A stretch of DNA of 64,000 bases from Mycobacterium saskatchewanense (GTDB lineage Bacteria; Actinomycetota; Actinomycetes; Mycobacteriales; Mycobacteriaceae), in contig NZ_AP022573.1 of the NCBI RefSeq assembly GCF_010729105.1, positions 3,410,001-3,474,000 on the forward strand. Reading direction: 5' to 3'. Position numbers and translations under genes: made by a program. The notes below the pieces were generated by a model. The model ran no database searches and had not been told where the DNA came from. It saw only the letters and a list, made by a program, of their open reading frames with translations. Below are positions 33,235 through 41,500 of the stretch, in pieces (positions within the stretch are counted from its first letter, which is position 1; every line of letters starts with the position of its first letter).

Positions 33235-33905
33235 GACCCGCCGCCTTTGCCGCTGCCGCCGCCGAGCTTGCTGCCGAAGCCACCGCGCTGAATGGTGCTG
33301 CCGGATTTCGTGGTGATCGTCGCCCCCTTGGGGGCGACCGTGGTTCCCCCGAGTGGCCGCGAACCGACGGGCCCCGAGCTGCCGTAGTAATAGCGGTACT
33401 GATGCCCGCCGAAGAAGAAAAACCCGTTGAGGCCCGCGGTGTGTCCGGTGCAGTAGCTGTCCGGCACGATCACCGGCTGCCCGGTCGGGTCGTCCTGGAC
33501 GCACTGCGCGGTGACGGTGCTCGGTGACAGCGCCCAATATCCCAGGCCTGCCACGACGCCCACCACCCCGATCGCGGCCGCCCCGCCGATCAGCCGGCGG
33601 TTCCGCTTCTGCCGCTTGGCTTCCGCCTCGAGGCGAGCCTCCTCGATCTCGCGCTGCTTGTCCTCGTATTTCTTCCGGGCCCGCAGCTCCGCGGGTTTGG
33701 GCGGGCGCGGCCGTGAAGTCTCCGCATCCTGATAACGAATGCTCCCGCCGGATGGATACTCGGCGGACTCCTCCTCGCCGGAGTCGGGGGACGGCTCGGT
33801 GCCCGACGGCTCGGTGGCCGCCTCGCCGTCGTCGGCTGCTGCGTGCCTGGGCTTCTCGTCGTTCGGCTCGCCGCGCTCCGGCGGCGAGCCTTCTTCCGAT
33901 CCCAC
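33231..33905 (-). CDS. Membrane protein with DUF1190/YgiB-like C-terminal tail
   Basis: About 224 residues. Residues 1-75 are acidic and Pro/Ser-rich, 76-108 a highly charged helix rich in Lys/Arg/Glu (likely coiled coil), 109-130 a membrane helix (LIGGAAAIGVVGVVAGLGYWAL). Then comes an exported part with two Cys (QCVQDDPTG and DSYCTG), the aromatic FFFFGGHQYRYYYG and a Gly-rich end with QRGGFGSKLGG. E. coli YgiB/YjfM (DUF1190) end in a similar T-x-RGGFG motif and are encoded beside YgiC/YjfC, so I place it as a distant DUF1190 relative; similarity outside the tail is slight. The start is uncertain: GTG 33905 is used, TTG 33944 is also possible. It heads the three-gene operon. Confidence 0.72.
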   Translation of the reverse strand: MGSEEGSPPERGEPNDEKPRHAAADDGEAATEPSGTEPSPDSGEEESAEYPSGGSIRYQDAETSRPRPPKPAELRARKKYEDKQREIEEARLEAEAKRQKRNRRLIGGAAAIGVVGVVAGLGYWALSPSTVTAQCVQDDPTGQPVIVPDSYCTGHTAGLNGFFFFGGHQYRYYYGSSGPVGSRPLGGTTVAPKGATITTKSGSTIQRGGFGSKLGGGSGKGGGS

Positions 33906-34016
33906 TAGCGGTCCCCCGGTCCACGCCCGGTGGCGCGACGGCAATCAGGAGCAAACGCACGCACGCGGGCAGTCTGTCACATCGGACCCGGCGACGTTAG
34001 CCATAACCGGCATGCG

Positions 34017-34832
34017 TCAGAGCCACCAGCGTTCCAGCACCCGCCCGACGCCGTCGTCACTGTTGGGCGCGGTGATCTCGTCGGCGGCGTCGATCACCTC
34101 GGGATGCGCGTTGCCCATCGCCACGCCGTGACCCGCCCACCGCAACAGCGGTATGTCGTTGGGCATGTCGCCGAACGCGACCACCTCGTCGCTCAGTATT
34201 TCCAGCGGCCGGGCGACCTCCTCGACGCCGGTCGCCTTGCTCGTGCCCAGCGGCACGATCTCGATGAGCCCGTTGTCGGTGGAATAGGTGATGTCGCCCT
34301 CGATGCCGACATGCTTGGCCAGGGCCGCGGCCATGTCCGCGCTGCGGGCACCGGTCTTGCGGATCAACAACTTGATCGCCGGCGCGCTGAGCAGGTCCTC
34401 GATCGACACCTCCGTGTTGTCCGGGTTCAGCCACGCGTGCTCATACCCCGGCGAACTGACGAACTGGGGAGTCGCCGTGTCGTGGGCGCGTTCACCGATC
34501 CGCTCGACGGCCAGGCCCGCCCCCGGGATGACGCGGGCCGCCAGCTCGGCCAGCTCGGCCAGCGTGTCCACGGGCAGCGTGCGCACGGAGATCACCCGGT
34601 CGGTCGACGAGTCGTAGACGACGGCGCCGTTGGCGCACACCGCCATCGGCGCGAAACCGAGCTCGTCGACCACCGGACGTATCCACCGCGGCGGGCGGCC
34701 GGTCGCCAGGATGAACTGCGCGCCGCCGGCGACGGCGGCCCGCACCGCGTCACGGGTCCGCGGGCGAATGGTTTCGTCGTCGTCGAACAACGTGCCGTCC
34801 ACGTCGCAGGCGATCAGTGCCGGCAACGTCAT
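34017..34832 (-). CDS. HAD-superfamily hydrolase, Cof type (Rv3813c-like)
   Basis: A 271-residue phosphatase. Motif I is IACDVDGTLFDDDETI with the nucleophile Asp9; motif II is ILATGRPPRW; the Lys of motif III lies before VEEVARPLEILSDE; motif IV is VAFGDMPNDIPLLRWAG. A C2-type cap between motifs II and III places it in the Cof/YbiV group, which acts on sugar phosphates and other small phosphoesters. The substrate is unknown. It matches Rv3813c (273 residues) in size and place, 31 bp downstream of the acyltransferase cluster on the same strand. Confidence 0.9.
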   Translation of the reverse strand: MTLPALIACDVDGTLFDDDETIRPRTRDAVRAAVAGGAQFILATGRPPRWIRPVVDELGFAPMAVCANGAVVYDSSTDRVISVRTLPVDTLAELAELAARVIPGAGLAVERIGERAHDTATPQFVSSPGYEHAWLNPDNTEVSIEDLLSAPAIKLLIRKTGARSADMAAALAKHVGIEGDITYSTDNGLIEIVPLGTSKATGVEEVARPLEILSDEVVAFGDMPNDIPLLRWAGHGVAMGNAHPEVIDAADEITAPNSDDGVGRVLERWWL

Positions 34833-34863
34833 GAAGAACCGCCTCGGCGGCCGAGCGGTGTCG

Positions 34864-35649
34864 TCAATGCAATCCGCTTTGGCTCTGCCCGGGTCGCGTC
34901 ACGCCGTCGGTGCCGTACCTTTGCATCCGCTCCTGCAGCTCGGCCAACCGGATGGCCCGGGAATCATCCTGGCTCGGCGCGTCGCCGCCCAGCCGCCGCG
35001 GCACCCAGTACGCCCCCTCCGGATGCGGATACTCCTCCTGTACGCGGTAGAGCAGCGCATTCATCGCCTGCCGCAGCGTGCCGATCAGCTGCTCGGCGGT
35101 GCCCAGTGCGGGAATCGGCCGGCCCGCCGCCACGGTGATCGGAACCTTGTTGCGGAACAACTTCTTTGGGTGATCCTTGGGCCAGATCCGGTGCGCGCCC
35201 CAGACGATCAGCGGAACGATCGGCACCTGCGCCTCCAGCGCCATCCGGGCCGTCCCGCTCTTGAACTCTCTCAGTTCGTAGCTGCGGCTGATGGTCGCCT
35301 CGGGATGCAGCCCGACCAGTTCCCCCTCCCGCAGCAGCCCGATGGCCGCCGCGTAGGCGTCCTGCCCGTTGCGGCGGTCCACCGGGATGAGGCGGGCGTG
35401 CTTGATCACATAGTTGACCGCCTTCACGTCGGCCATCTCGGCTTTGATCATGAAGCGCAGCCGCCGGCCGCGCTCCTTGGCGGCGATCGATGCCGGCAGC
35501 CAGTCCAGGTAGCTCGTGTGGTTGAGCGCGACCAGCGCGCCGCCCCGCGCTGGAATGTGTTCGAGCCCTTCGAATTTCAACTTGGTTCCCTGCAATGCGA
35601 CAACCGGGGGAACCACCATCTCCGCGAACCGGAAGAACGGTTCTGCCAT
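34864..35649 (-). CDS. PlsC-like 1-acylglycerol-phosphate acyltransferase (Rv3814c-like)
   Basis: A 261-residue acyltransferase, the same length as Rv3814c. The HX4D catalytic motif is in VALNHTSYLDWLPA, followed by the FMIKAEM block, IPVDRRNGQDAY and the glycerol-phosphate-binding LHPEATISRSYEL. These enzymes acylate lysophosphatidate or related acceptors. It is third in a row of three paralogues on the minus strand, each ending in a YWVPRRLGG-type segment, and is followed by the HAD gene. ATG 35649 gives the conserved start MAEPFFRFAE. Confidence 0.9.
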   Translation of the reverse strand: MAEPFFRFAEMVVPPVVALQGTKLKFEGLEHIPARGGALVALNHTSYLDWLPASIAAKERGRRLRFMIKAEMADVKAVNYVIKHARLIPVDRRNGQDAYAAAIGLLREGELVGLHPEATISRSYELREFKSGTARMALEAQVPIVPLIVWGAHRIWPKDHPKKLFRNKVPITVAAGRPIPALGTAEQLIGTLRQAMNALLYRVQEEYPHPEGAYWVPRRLGGDAPSQDDSRAIRLAELQERMQRYGTDGVTRPGQSQSGLH

Positions 35650-35666
35650 GCCTTCTCCTTCCACCC

Positions 35667-36422
35667 CTACCGCGAGTGATGCGGGGTACGGGCCGCGGAC
35701 CTCCGCGCCGCCTCGTCGGCCTCGATTTTGGCAGCCTCGACCGGCGACGGCGCCCCGCCACCCAGGCGGCGCGGCACCCAATGCGCCCCCGGCTCGTGCG
35801 GATACCGCCGCTGTACTTGATCCAACAATGTGCTCATCGCCTCGCGCAGCGCCGCGTCTGTGGTCGCGACGCTCTGGGCGGGCTGCACGGGCGTTCCCAC
35901 CTGCACCATGACCGGCAGCCTATGACGGCCCAGGCGGCGTGGGTGGTCCTTGGTCCAGATCCGTTGCGCGCCCCAGACGATCAGCGGAACGATGGGCACA
36001 CCCGCCTCGATCGACATCCGGGCCGCGCCCGACTTGAACTCCTTGAGTTCGAAGCTGCGGCTGATGGTGGCCTCCGGGTAGACGGCGACTAGCTCTCCCT
36101 CGCGCAACCGCTGGACGGCCACGCAGTAGGCGCCGGCCCCGGCGCCGCGATCCACTGGGATGGCGCGGGTGTGCTTGATCAGAAAATTGACCACCCTCAC
36201 CTCCTGCATCTCGGCTTTGATCATGAACCTGAGCCGGCGGCGACGGCGATGCACCGCCAGCGCGGCGGGCAGGAAGTCCACGTAGCTGGTGTGATTGACG
36301 GCGACCACGGCGCCACCGGTGTCCGGGATGTTCTCTTCACCGTCGTAGGTGATCCGCGTGCCTGAGGCCGAAACGAGGAGCCGGGCCAGCACCTCCAGCG
36401 CGCGGAAAGTCGGCTCCACCAT
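35667..36422 (-). CDS. PlsC-like acyltransferase (Rv3815c-like)
   Basis: A 251-residue paralogue of its two neighbours. It has NHTSYVDFLPA (HX4D), RFMIKAEMQEVRVVNFLIKHTRAIPVDR, VYPEATISRSFELKEFKSGAARM and WVPRRLGGGAPS. It is 17 bp upstream of the third acyltransferase and 6 bp downstream of the first, so the three are very likely one transcript. The acceptor is unknown. An N-terminal amphipathic segment (FRALEVLARLLVSASG) may give membrane attachment. Confidence 0.9.
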   Translation of the reverse strand: MVEPTFRALEVLARLLVSASGTRITYDGEENIPDTGGAVVAVNHTSYVDFLPAALAVHRRRRRLRFMIKAEMQEVRVVNFLIKHTRAIPVDRGAGAGAYCVAVQRLREGELVAVYPEATISRSFELKEFKSGAARMSIEAGVPIVPLIVWGAQRIWTKDHPRRLGRHRLPVMVQVGTPVQPAQSVATTDAALREAMSTLLDQVQRRYPHEPGAHWVPRRLGGGAPSPVEAAKIEADEAARRSAARTPHHSR

Positions 36423-36428
36423 CAGCCA

Positions 36429-37187
36429 CTACTCCGGCGGCCTCGCGGATTGGGCGCGGCGCGCGGCGGCGTCCTCGGCGTCCATGCGGGCGGCCTCGGC
36501 CAACGACGGGGCCGCGCCGCCCAACCGGCGCGGCACCCAGTACTCACCGGCCGGATGGGGGCCGTACATCTCTTGCGCCCGTTCCAGCAGGTGCTGCATC
36601 CGTGAGTGCAGCAGGGTGCTCAGCTCCGCCGTGCCCAGCGTCGGCGGGATGGGCTCGCCAACGAGCACGATGACCGGCACCTTGGGGCGGAACAGGTGCT
36701 TCGGGTGGCCCTTGGTCCAGATGCGCTGCGCACCCCACACGATGACCGGAACGATCGGCACGCCGGCCTCGACCGCCATGCGGGCGGCGCCGGACTTGAA
36801 CTCCTTGATCTCAAAGCTGCGGCTGATGGTGGCCTCGGGGTAGACGCCGACGAGCTCGCCGTCCTTGAGATTCCGGACCGCCTCCTCGTACGAGGCGGCG
36901 CCGTCCTGCCGGTTCACCGAGATGTGTCGCAGGCTGCGCATGATCGGCCCGGTGATCTTGCTGTCGAACACCTCTTGCTTGGCCATGAACCGCACCTTGC
37001 GGCCCAGGCCCTGTTTGTAGGCGGGCAAACCCGCGAAGGTGAAGTCGAGGTAGCCGGTGTGGTTGATCGCGATCACCGCGCCGCCGCTCTGCGGCAGGTG
37101 CTCGGCACCCACGACGGTGATCTTCAGGCCCTGAATGCGCCAGATCAGGCGGGCGAGCTGGATGACAGTCCCGTATACCGGTTCCAC
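36429..37187 (-). CDS. PlsC-like acyltransferase (Rv3816c-like)
   Basis: A 252-residue acyltransferase, first of the three tandem paralogues. Motifs are INHTGYLDFTFAG (HX4D), RFMAKQEVFDSKITGPIMRSLRHISVNR, VYPEATISRSFEIKEFKSGAARMAVEAG and YWVPRRLGGAAPS. GTG 37187 is chosen because it gives the conserved N-terminus (V/M)EPVYGTVIQLARLIWR; a longer ORF upstream has no support. The 139-bp gap to the divergent MBL-Rieske gene should hold promoters for both. M. tuberculosis has an aminoglycoside-phosphotransferase-like gene (Rv3817) in that gap; it is missing here. Confidence 0.9.
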   Translation of the reverse strand: MEPVYGTVIQLARLIWRIQGLKITVVGAEHLPQSGGAVIAINHTGYLDFTFAGLPAYKQGLGRKVRFMAKQEVFDSKITGPIMRSLRHISVNRQDGAASYEEAVRNLKDGELVGVYPEATISRSFEIKEFKSGAARMAVEAGVPIVPVIVWGAQRIWTKGHPKHLFRPKVPVIVLVGEPIPPTLGTAELSTLLHSRMQHLLERAQEMYGPHPAGEYWVPRRLGGAAPSLAEAARMDAEDAAARRAQSARPPE

Positions 37188-37326
37188 AGGGGTCCAGCCT
37201 AGTGCTCCAGGCTGTGTGCGGGCCCCAGTGCCGCGAATGGACTGCGGACGAGGCACGCCGACGCCGCTGCCGCGCGCTAAGCTCGGGGCCTGAAAGCCCT
37301 TCTGACGGTCATTTCGAAAGGTATTT

Positions 37327-38877
37327 GTGCAGGTCACCAGCGTCGGTCACGCCGGCTTTCTCCTCGAGACCCGAGCGGGCAGCATTCTGTGCGACCCGTG
37401 GGTCAACCCCGCGTACTTCGCGTCCTGGTTCCCGTTCCCGGACAACAGCGCGCTGGACTGGGACCGCCTGGGCGCCTGCGATTACCTGTACGTCTCGCAC
37501 CTGCACAAGGACCACTTCGACGCGAAGAACCTGGCCGAGCACGTCAACAAGGACGCGGTGGTGCTGCTGCCGGAGTTCCCCGTGCCCGACCTGCGGAACG
37601 AGCTGCAGCTGCTGGGGTTCCACCGGTTCTTCGAGACCGGCAACTCGGTCAAGCATCGGGTCAGCGGCCCGAAGGGCGACCTCGACGTCATGGTCATCGC
37701 GTTGCGCGCGCCCGCCGACGGCCCGATCGGTGACTCGGCGCTGGTGCTGTCCGACGGCGAAACAACGGTTTTCAACATGAACGACGCGCGGCCGGTCGAC
37801 CTGGACGTGTTGGCCACCGAGTTCGGCCACGTGGACGTGCACATGCTGCAGTACTCCGGGGCGATCTGGTATCCGATGGTCTACGACATGCCGGCCCGCG
37901 CCAAGGAATCGTTCGGCACCCAGAAGCGGCAGCGGCAGATGGACCGTGCCCGCCAGTACATCGCCCAGGTTGGGGCGAGCTGGGTGATCCCGTCGGCGGG
38001 CCCGCCGTGCTTCCTGGACCCCGAGCTACGTCAGCTCAACGACGACCATGGCGATCCGGCCAACATCTTTCCCGACCAGGTGGTCTTCCTCGACCAGATG
38101 CGCGCCCACGGCCACGACCGCGGACTGCTGATGGTGCCCGGCTCGACCGCGGCATTCACCGGCGCGACACTGGACTCGCTCAGCCACCCGTTACCGGACG
38201 ATGAGGTCGAGGCGATCTTCACCACCGGCAAGTCGGCCTACATCGCCGACTACGCCGAGCGGATGGCGCCCGTCATCGCCGCGGAACGCGCCGGCTGGGC
38301 CCCCGCGGCCGGGGAGCCGCTGCTGGAGCCGCTGCGCGCCCTGTTCGAACCGATCATGCTGCAAAGTGACGAGATCTGCGACGGCATCGGCTACCCCGTC
38401 GAACTCGTCCTCGGCGCCGAATCGGTGGTCCTGGATTTCCCGAAACGTGCGGTGCGCGAACGGGTTCCCCACGAGAAGGTCCGCTACGGCTTCGCCATCG
38501 CGCCCGAGCTGGTGCGCACCGTGCTGCGCGACCACGAACCGGACTGGGTCAACACGATCTTCCTGTCCACCCGCTTCACCGCATGGCGGGTCGGCGGCTA
38601 CAACGAATACCTGTACACCTTCTTCAAGTGCCTTACCGACGAGCGCATCGCATACGCCGACGGCTGGTTCGCCGAGTCCCATGACGATTCGGCCTCGATC
38701 ACATTGGACGGCTGGGAGATTCAGCGCCGTTGCCCCCACCTCAAGGCCGACCTGTCGAAATTCGGTGTGATCGAGGGCGACACGTTGACCTGCAACTTGC
38801 ACGGGTGGCAGTGGCGCCTGGCCGACGGCCACTGCCTGACCGCGCGGGGCCATCAGCTACGGAGTTCGCGGGCATGA
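37327..38877 (+). CDS. Metallo-beta-lactamase-fold protein with C-terminal Rieske domain (Rv3818-like)
   Basis: A 516-residue protein, identical in length to Rv3818. Residues 1-240 form an MBL-fold domain: HAGFLLETRAGSILCDPWVN and the metal-binding SHLHKDHFD (HxHxDH, about 58-63). Residues 430-510 form a Rieske [2Fe-2S] domain: CPHLKADLSKFG and CNLHGWQWRL (C-x-H and C-x2-H ligands). This pairs the same two folds as CMP-N-acetylneuraminate hydroxylase, but with the Rieske part at the C-terminus. A monooxygenase-like role is therefore possible; no substrate is known. GTG 37327 starts right at the conserved MQVTSVGHAGF. Its stop overlaps the next start (ATGA). Confidence 0.88.
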   Translation: MQVTSVGHAGFLLETRAGSILCDPWVNPAYFASWFPFPDNSALDWDRLGACDYLYVSHLHKDHFDAKNLAEHVNKDAVVLLPEFPVPDLRNELQLLGFHRFFETGNSVKHRVSGPKGDLDVMVIALRAPADGPIGDSALVLSDGETTVFNMNDARPVDLDVLATEFGHVDVHMLQYSGAIWYPMVYDMPARAKESFGTQKRQRQMDRARQYIAQVGASWVIPSAGPPCFLDPELRQLNDDHGDPANIFPDQVVFLDQMRAHGHDRGLLMVPGSTAAFTGATLDSLSHPLPDDEVEAIFTTGKSAYIADYAERMAPVIAAERAGWAPAAGEPLLEPLRALFEPIMLQSDEICDGIGYPVELVLGAESVVLDFPKRAVRERVPHEKVRYGFAIAPELVRTVLRDHEPDWVNTIFLSTRFTAWRVGGYNEYLYTFFKCLTDERIAYADGWFAESHDDSASITLDGWEIQRRCPHLKADLSKFGVIEGDTLTCNLHGWQWRLADGHCLTARGHQLRSSRA

Positions 38878-39218
38878 GCGGGGCGTCGGGCCATTCTTAC
38901 GACGATGGCCTGATCCAGCTGGACCGTGCGGCGATCACGCTGCGCCGCTACCACTTTCCGTCGGGCACGTCGAAGGTCATCCCGCTGGGCACGATCCGAG
39001 GATACAAGGCGGAGGGCCTCGGCCTGCTCACGCAGCGGTTCCGCATCTGGGGCAGCTCGGACCTGCGCCGGTGGCTTCCACTGGATGTGCGGCGGCCGTT
39101 GAAGTCAACGTTGATCACGCTGGACGTACCGGGGACCCGGCCTAGTCCCGCGTTCACCCCGGAACGCCCGGACGAGCTCACCGCACTGCTCGACGAGCTG
39201 CTGGCCGGGCGCGGTTAG
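38874..39218 (+). CDS. Conserved hypothetical protein (Rv3819-like)
   Basis: A 114-residue protein of unknown function whose size and position match Rv3819. It has no signal peptide or membrane helix. The sequence alternates short hydrophobic strands with charged turns (AAITLRRYHFPSGTSKVIPLGTIRGYK), as in a small beta-barrel such as a PH-like domain; that fold is a guess. ATG 38874 overlaps the upstream stop by 4 bp, so it is translationally coupled to the MBL-Rieske protein and probably works with it. It ends 24 bp from the convergent FAD oxidoreductase stop. Confidence 0.8.
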   Translation: MSGASGHSYDDGLIQLDRAAITLRRYHFPSGTSKVIPLGTIRGYKAEGLGLLTQRFRIWGSSDLRRWLPLDVRRPLKSTLITLDVPGTRPSPAFTPERPDELTALLDELLAGRG

Positions 39219-39242
39219 CCGCCCGCCGAGACCACAGAGCAA

Positions 39243-40799
39243 TCAGAGCGCGTCGAGCGCCGCGCGCGCGGCGTTGTAGCCGGGGATGAACGTGATCCCC
39301 GGTCCGCCGTGACAGCCCGCACTGCCGAGGTACAGGCCCTCGATGGGGATCGGCTGTCCCACAAATCCTTTCGGGCCGGGCCGGTTGGGACCGATCTGGT
39401 CGGGGTTCAGCAGCCCGTGGCAGTAGTCGCCGCCCGGCGCCCCGAACATCACGCCCATGTGCTTGGGCGTGAACGTGGTGTGCCGGGTGATGCTGCGTTC
39501 GAAGTTCGGGGCCAACCGGGTGATCTTGTCGATGACGCGTTGCCCCATCTCGACCTTCGCCCGGCCGTAGTCCGCACCACCCTCGATGGGGAACCACAGC
39601 GCGAACGCCGATGCGGCGTGCTTGCCCTCGGGAGCCAACCCCGGGTCGTTCTGCGACGGGATCTGCAACACCACGGTCGGGTCGGCCGGAACGATCCCGC
39701 GGCGGCAGTCCTCCCACTGCTGCTGGACCTCTTCCGGCGTGCAGAACAGGCCGATCGACGCCTGCATCGCCGGGTCGTTGAGCGACTCGTAGGGCGCGGC
39801 GAAACCGGGCGCCTCGTCCAGCGCGAAATGCATCTGCAGGTAGCTGCCGCGGTGGTCGGTGCCCGCGTAGCGCTGCCGGATGTCGGCCGGGAGGGCCCCG
39901 GGGTCGACCAGCTCGTTGAGCGTGACGTCGGGCGCGAGCCCGGAGATCACGATCGGGGCGGTGATGGTCTCCCCCGCCTCCGTGCGCACCCCGGTCACCC
40001 GGCCGGCTTCGACCAGAATCCCGGTCACCTTGGTGCGCAGGCGGACTTCGCCGCCGCGACTCTCCAACAACTCGCACAGATGCGACGTGAGCGCGCCGAT
40101 GCCGCCGCGCAGCTTCTTCATCTGCATGGTGTCCCCGTCGGGCACCCCGAGCCCGAAGGCCAGCGCCGCCGCGCTGCCCGGGGTCGACGGCCCGCGGTAG
40201 AGGGTGTTGACGGCCAGCACGGTCATCGAGCCACGCAGCGCGGCGTGCTTCTCGCGGTCCGGCAGGTAGCGGTCCAACACGTCGGTGACCGATCCGAACA
40301 ACATGTCATCGATCGCCGAACGCTCGAATTCGTTTGTCGCGCAGGCGTACATCTCGTCGTACGTCTTGGGCGGCGCACCCGCCTCAAACCGGCCCAGTGC
40401 CCGCGTCGGCGCTTGGCTCCACCCCATCAGCCCCGCCATCCCGTTGACGGCGTCCGCCCCGTGCACCTCGTTGAGGTGGGTGAACAACTTGATCGGGTCG
40501 CTGTACTGGATCATCGGGTCGTCGCCCACGCCGCGCAGCGCCACGGACATCACGTCGAGGTCGATCGTCGGCAGGGTGTCCAGCCCCAATTCGCTGACCA
40601 CCACCGCGGCGGTCGGGAACTGCACCGAGCCCGCGATCTCGAAGTGGTAGCCGTCGAACAGCTCGACCGTGGAAGCCATCCCGCCCGCATACAGCTTGGC
40701 GTCCAGGCACACGGTCCGCAGCCCGGCCTTCTGCAGCAACACCGCCGCGGCCAAGCCGTTGTGCCCGGCACCGACGACGATCGCATCAAAGTCATCCAT
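39243..40799 (-). CDS. FAD-dependent phytoene-desaturase-like oxidoreductase (Rv3829c-like)
   Basis: A 518-residue flavoprotein of the CrtI/phytoene-dehydrogenase-related group. The FAD Rossmann motif is IVVGAGHNGLAAAVLLQKAG (residues 7-26) with YAGGMAST after it; the C-terminal FAD contact is LYLGSAGCHGGPGITFIPGYNAARAAL. Sequences of this group include retinol saturase and PYROXD2 homologues; the mycobacterial substrate is unknown. A palindromic operator lies 41-60 bp upstream of its start, matching one at the neighbouring TetR promoter, so TetR control is likely. Confidence 0.88.
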   Translation of the reverse strand: MDDFDAIVVGAGHNGLAAAVLLQKAGLRTVCLDAKLYAGGMASTVELFDGYHFEIAGSVQFPTAAVVVSELGLDTLPTIDLDVMSVALRGVGDDPMIQYSDPIKLFTHLNEVHGADAVNGMAGLMGWSQAPTRALGRFEAGAPPKTYDEMYACATNEFERSAIDDMLFGSVTDVLDRYLPDREKHAALRGSMTVLAVNTLYRGPSTPGSAAALAFGLGVPDGDTMQMKKLRGGIGALTSHLCELLESRGGEVRLRTKVTGILVEAGRVTGVRTEAGETITAPIVISGLAPDVTLNELVDPGALPADIRQRYAGTDHRGSYLQMHFALDEAPGFAAPYESLNDPAMQASIGLFCTPEEVQQQWEDCRRGIVPADPTVVLQIPSQNDPGLAPEGKHAASAFALWFPIEGGADYGRAKVEMGQRVIDKITRLAPNFERSITRHTTFTPKHMGVMFGAPGGDYCHGLLNPDQIGPNRPGPKGFVGQPIPIEGLYLGSAGCHGGPGITFIPGYNAARAALDAL

Positions 40800-40840
40800 G
40801 TCCCTGCCCTCCGAGAAGGGAGGCTGGCACGGACGCGAAG

Positions 40841-40860
40841 TTTTGTCAATTATGACGAAA
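40841..40860. promoter_or_regulatory. Putative TetR operator upstream of the FAD oxidoreductase
   Basis: TTTTGTCA-ATTA-TGACGAAA is an inverted repeat with one mismatch, lying between the tetR stop and the oxidoreductase start. It matches the site at 41501-41519. Confidence 0.65.
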
Positions 40861-41475
40861 CTAAGGGGCGGCCCAGGGACCGCCGATCCCGCCCCGCAGC
40901 GTCTCCAGCGCCGCGTGACTCATGCGCGCCAGCTCCCCGAGAGAGCGGTCGTCGCCAAGCATCCAGAACTCCATCGCGCCGAACACGCCGGCCGCGATGC
41001 AGCGGGCGGTGACCACGGCGCGCAGCCGGGCATCCGGTGTTTTTTCCGCGGCGCAGCTACGCCGTCGCAGCTGGGCCTCAATGGCGTCGGCGAAGTCGGC
41101 CTCCACTTCCTGCATATGGCGGACGATGCGCCCGGGATCGAGCTCGCCGCCTCGCAACGCGGCGATTTTCGTCACGGCCTCAACGTCATACGGGAATGAG
41201 AAGATGGCCGCCTGAACGGAATCGATGATCGGCTCCTCGGCGGGCCTGGCGTCGAGCGCCGCGCGGAACCAGTTCAGCCCGGTGTAGTCGGCAAACAACA
41301 GGTCGTGCTTGGACTTGAAGTGGCGGTAGAAGGTCCGCAGCGAAACCCCGGCGTCGGCGGCGATCTGCTCGGCCGACGTGTCCTCCACGCCCTGGGCCAG
41401 AAACCGCACCGTCGCGGCCTGAATCAGCGCCTCCCGGGTGCGTTCGCTGCGCGCCGTCTGCGCGGGCCTGACCAT
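40861..41475 (-). CDS. TetR-family transcriptional repressor (Rv3830c-like)
   Basis: A 204-residue regulator. The HTH is at residues 10-55: RSERTREALIQAATVRFLAQG, then DTSAEQIAADAGVSLRTFYRHFKSKHDLLFADY. The C-terminal ligand domain is all-helical with no recognised family. ATG 41475 gives the conserved start MVRPAQTARS; an ATG 18 bp upstream adds only six residues. It faces the DUF2834 gene divergently, with an operator palindrome in the gap, and its stop abuts a second operator in front of the oxidoreductase gene. The likely regulon is these three genes. Confidence 0.9.
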   Translation of the reverse strand: MVRPAQTARSERTREALIQAATVRFLAQGVEDTSAEQIAADAGVSLRTFYRHFKSKHDLLFADYTGLNWFRAALDARPAEEPIIDSVQAAIFSFPYDVEAVTKIAALRGGELDPGRIVRHMQEVEADFADAIEAQLRRRSCAAEKTPDARLRAVVTARCIAAGVFGAMEFWMLGDDRSLGELARMSHAALETLRGGIGGPWAAP

Positions 41476-41500
41476 GGCGATAAGGTACCGCACCGCCAGT

